Shown piece after piece: positions 5,248 to 7,421 of a stretch of DNA of 7,421 nucleotides. Every line of letters begins with the position of its first letter. Within the stretch, counting starts at the first letter, position 1. The notes under the pieces are model-generated. The model made no database searches and was not told the origin of the DNA. It saw nothing but the letters and a program-made list of their open reading frames with translations. A program made the position numbers and the translations under genes. The stretch is from assembly GCA_029975625.1 (NCBI GenBank), contig JARKOR010000077.1:1-7421 (forward strand), written 5' to 3'. Source of the DNA: Nanosynbacter sp. (GTDB lineage Bacteria > Patescibacteriota > Saccharimonadia > Saccharimonadales > Saccharimonadaceae).

Positions 5248-7421
5248 ATGACTTTTCTTTCGCGCTACGAAACATTAAACGACAATCAGCGAGCAGCGGT
5301 AGATCATCTCTATGGACCGCTCCTCGTTATCGCAGGACCCGGCACGGGCAAAACCGAGCTTTTAAGCATGCGAGCAGCGCACATTTTACAAAAAACCGAC
5401 ACGCTTCCATCTAGCATCCTTTGCCTCACTTTCACCGAGAGCGGGGCAGTCAACATGCGAGAACGCCTGCGGGATATCATTGGCGAGGATGCATATAAAA
5501 TCGCAATTCATACATTTCACAGCTTTGGCACGGAGATTATAAATCAGCACCGCGAATATTTCTTCCGCGGTGCGGAAATGAAACCAACCGATGAGCTCAC
5601 CCAATATCAAATCCTGCAAGAGCTCTTTGGCGAGCTTGACTGGCAAAATCCTTTAAGTACCAAAAATAACGATGCGTTTGTCTATCTGCCTGATACGCTG
5701 CGCACTATTTCAGAATTCAAACAGAGCGGTTTGACTCCGGATGAACTGAGGCTCATTGTCGATGATAATGAGCGAGTACTCGACGCCATCGTCCCTGATA
5801 TCGCACAAGTATTTAGCGCGAAAATCAGCAAAAAAACCATCTCCGAATTCGCACCGCTCGCGCAAAAAGCCGCCGAACTCGAGGCCGCCGCGCTTCCAAG
5901 TGCAATCACCCCGTATCATAACGTCCTCGCGCTGAGCCTAGCTCATGCTGCGCAGGAAGCAATCGATTCCGACAGCACGAAGCCTATTACCGCTTGGAAA
6001 AACTCCTGGTGCGAAAAAGACGCGAATAACGAATTCACGCTCAAAGACGTGCGAGCCGCCGAGAAATTTCGCGTCGCCATCGATATCTATGAGCGATACC
6101 AACAAGTACTGTCCGAACGACAATTATTTGACTATGATGACATGATTTTGTCCGTTCTGCGCGCCTGCGAGACAAATGCCGACCTTCGCGCCAACCTGCA
6201 GGAGCAATATCAATTCATTATGGTCGACGAATTCCAGGACACCAGCTTGGCGCAGCTGCGTCTCTTGTTTACGTTGACCGGCGAAGAGTTAGAGCCAAAT
6301 ATCATGGCAGTGGGCGATGATGACCAAGCGATATTCAGCTTCCAGGGCGCGGATATTGGTAATATTCAACGCTTTCGAGAGAGATACAACAATCCTCCAA
6401 TCATTGTTTTGACCGATAATTACCGTTCGAACATTGAGGTCTTGACGAGCGCGCGCACGGTTATCACCCAGGGAACCGACCGGCTAGAATATACCATCAC
6501 CAGCCTTTCAAAAGAACTTACCGCCCATGCGTCAAGCGACGGGGCGCGGGTTGCCATACATGAATATCAAACACCCGCCGAAGAGCGAGCGGGCGTCGCA
6601 TCATCAATTTCCCAGCTCATTGAATCGGGCGTCAAACCCGAGGACATCGCCATACTCGCCCGCCGGCACAATGAACTTATCGACCTTTTGCCATACCTGA
6701 GCGCCAAAAATATCGCCGTAAATTACGAACGGCGCGACGACGTATTGGAGCAGGATATCGTACGTATATTGGAGCAACTCGCAAGAATAATATTATCCAT
6801 ACATACATCCCGCCACGACGAAACCAATACGCTACTACGCGACGTTATTGCTCATCCAGCCTTCGGCTTTAGCGCCCATGATATTTGGTCGCTCAGCCTG
6901 CAAGCGTGGCGAAACCGTGCGCTGTGGCTTGAGACCATGCGCGCCACGCCGGGCCTCGCCCCATTCGCAAACTGGCTTATTGAAAGAGCTAGCCAAGTCC
7001 CGACCGAACCGCTTGAGCGTCAACTCGATATACTGCTTGGACGAGATGAAAGCGAGGGAGAATATATTTCGCCGCTTGCATCATACTTTTTCAGTACCGG
7101 CAACCTTCAGAAAAAGCCGGACGCTTACATATCCGCCCTGGAGTCCCTCAGAACACTTCGCGACCGCCTAAGAGAACATTACGATACGACCAATCCGACG
7201 CTCGCGCAACTCATCGACTTCATTGACCTCTATCGTTCCACCGGTACGCGCCTGACGACCGTTCGCGCGCATGCCGATAGCCTAGCCGGCGCCATCCACC
7301 TCATGAGCGCGCACAAGGCCAAAGGCCTGGAATTTCCTCATGTCTTTATTGTCGGGGCGGTGGACAGCGGATGGGGTGAGAAGTCCCGTAGCCGCTCGCG
7401 CCTTATCCGCTATCCAGCCAA
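5248..7421 (+). CDS. UvrD/PcrA-like SF1A DNA helicase, C-terminal part outside window
   Basis: The frame is open for 724 codons to the right edge. It is an ATP-driven 3'-5' DNA helicase of the UvrD/Rep/PcrA/AddA group, acting in repair or recombination. Visible motifs in order: Q motif (LNDNQRAAV, Gln14), Walker A GPGTGKT (30-36), motif Ia LTFTESGAVNMRERL (60-74), motif Ib HTFHSFG (88-94), DYDDM (295-299), Walker B FIMVDEFQDT (323-332, Asp327 Glu328), motif III GDDDQAIFSFQGA (356-368), motif IV LTDNYRS (388-394, Arg393) and motif V MSAHKAKGLEF (686-696). Motif VI with its second arginine must lie beyond the edge. Motif V lies about 100 residues later than I expect for PcrA, so the 1B/2B insertions are enlarged and the full protein should be clearly longer than 724 residues. 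In motif III the usual Arg of W/F-R-G-A is Gln366. I recall Patescibacterial helicases of this type with a C-terminal PD-(D/E)XK nuclease, but that part is not visible here. No specific gene symbol is justified. Confidence 0.92.
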   Translation, partial: MTFLSRYETLNDNQRAAVDHLYGPLLVIAGPGTGKTELLSMRAAHILQKTDTLPSSILCLTFTESGAVNMRERLRDIIGEDAYKIAIHTFHSFGTEIINQHREYFFRGAEMKPTDELTQYQILQELFGELDWQNPLSTKNNDAFVYLPDTLRTISEFKQSGLTPDELRLIVDDNERVLDAIVPDIAQVFSAKISKKTISEFAPLAQKAAELEAAALPSAITPYHNVLALSLAHAAQEAIDSDSTKPITAWKNSWCEKDANNEFTLKDVRAAEKFRVAIDIYERYQQVLSERQLFDYDDMILSVLRACETNADLRANLQEQYQFIMVDEFQDTSLAQLRLLFTLTGEELEPNIMAVGDDDQAIFSFQGADIGNIQRFRERYNNPPIIVLTDNYRSNIEVLTSARTVITQGTDRLEYTITSLSKELTAHASSDGARVAIHEYQTPAEERAGVASSISQLIESGVKPEDIAILARRHNELIDLLPYLSAKNIAVNYERRDDVLEQDIVRILEQLARIILSIHTSRHDETNTLLRDVIAHPAFGFSAHDIWSLSLQAWRNRALWLETMRATPGLAPFANWLIERASQVPTEPLERQLDILLGRDESEGEYISPLASYFFSTGNLQKKPDAYISALESLRTLRDRLREHYDTTNPTLAQLIDFIDLYRSTGTRLTTVRAHADSLAGAIHLMSAHKAKGLEFPHVFIVGAVDSGWGEKSRSRSRLIRYPA

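Noticed and set aside
6848..7171. Plus-strand 107-codon frame and its minus-strand counterpart (6835-7023) inside the helicase
   Set aside because: Both lie in alternative frames of a continuous, motif-bearing helicase frame and show no start signals.
37..7421. Search for CRISPR repeats, insertion sequence ends, integrase or tRNA genes
   Set aside because: No regularly spaced identical repeats, transposase-like frames or cloverleaf sequences were noticed; the only repeated units are protein-level Ig-like domains.

Overview
The window looks like a piece of a bacterial chromosome, most likely from the Patescibacteria (CPR), with Candidatus Saccharibacteria (TM7) as the best guess. This rests on remembered family resemblance and not on a database hit: a CAP-domain protein held between transmembrane segments, a very large Ig-like surface protein ending in a three-helix membrane module, and a UvrD-like helicase of an extended type. 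All three are combinations I associate with that group. G+C looks moderate, and the visible stop codons are TAG and TAA. I saw no in-frame TGA used as a sense codon, so nothing suggests the recoded TGA of SR1/Gracilibacteria.

Layout: two genes lie on the minus strand at the left (unknown protein 1-459, running off the left edge; small three-helix membrane protein 587-892). A divergent promoter region (893-1070) follows. Three genes then run on the plus strand: a 1055-residue surface protein (1071-4238), a membrane-anchored CAP/SCP protein (4319-5221), and an SF1A helicase (5248-7421, running off the right edge). Hairpin terminators lie at 518-574 (after the small membrane protein) and 4250-4291 (after the surface protein). 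No tRNA, rRNA, CRISPR array, insertion sequence or integrase was seen.

Functionally, the middle of the window is cell-envelope material. The surface protein appears to be a stalk of tandem Ig-like domains carrying a beta-helix and FN3-like head, and the CAP protein probably displays its domain outside the membrane. Both would suit an episymbiont that touches a host cell, but that role is inference. The helicase belongs to DNA repair or recombination and has its own promoter.

The most interesting signal is in the regulatory DNA. All five genes are preceded by an extended -10 element of the form TGnTATnnT. The two divergent genes have leaders of about 45 nt, whereas for the helicase, the CAP gene and possibly the leftmost gene the -10 sits so close to the start codon that the mRNA would be leaderless. 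I did not find a clearly new multi-gene system here.
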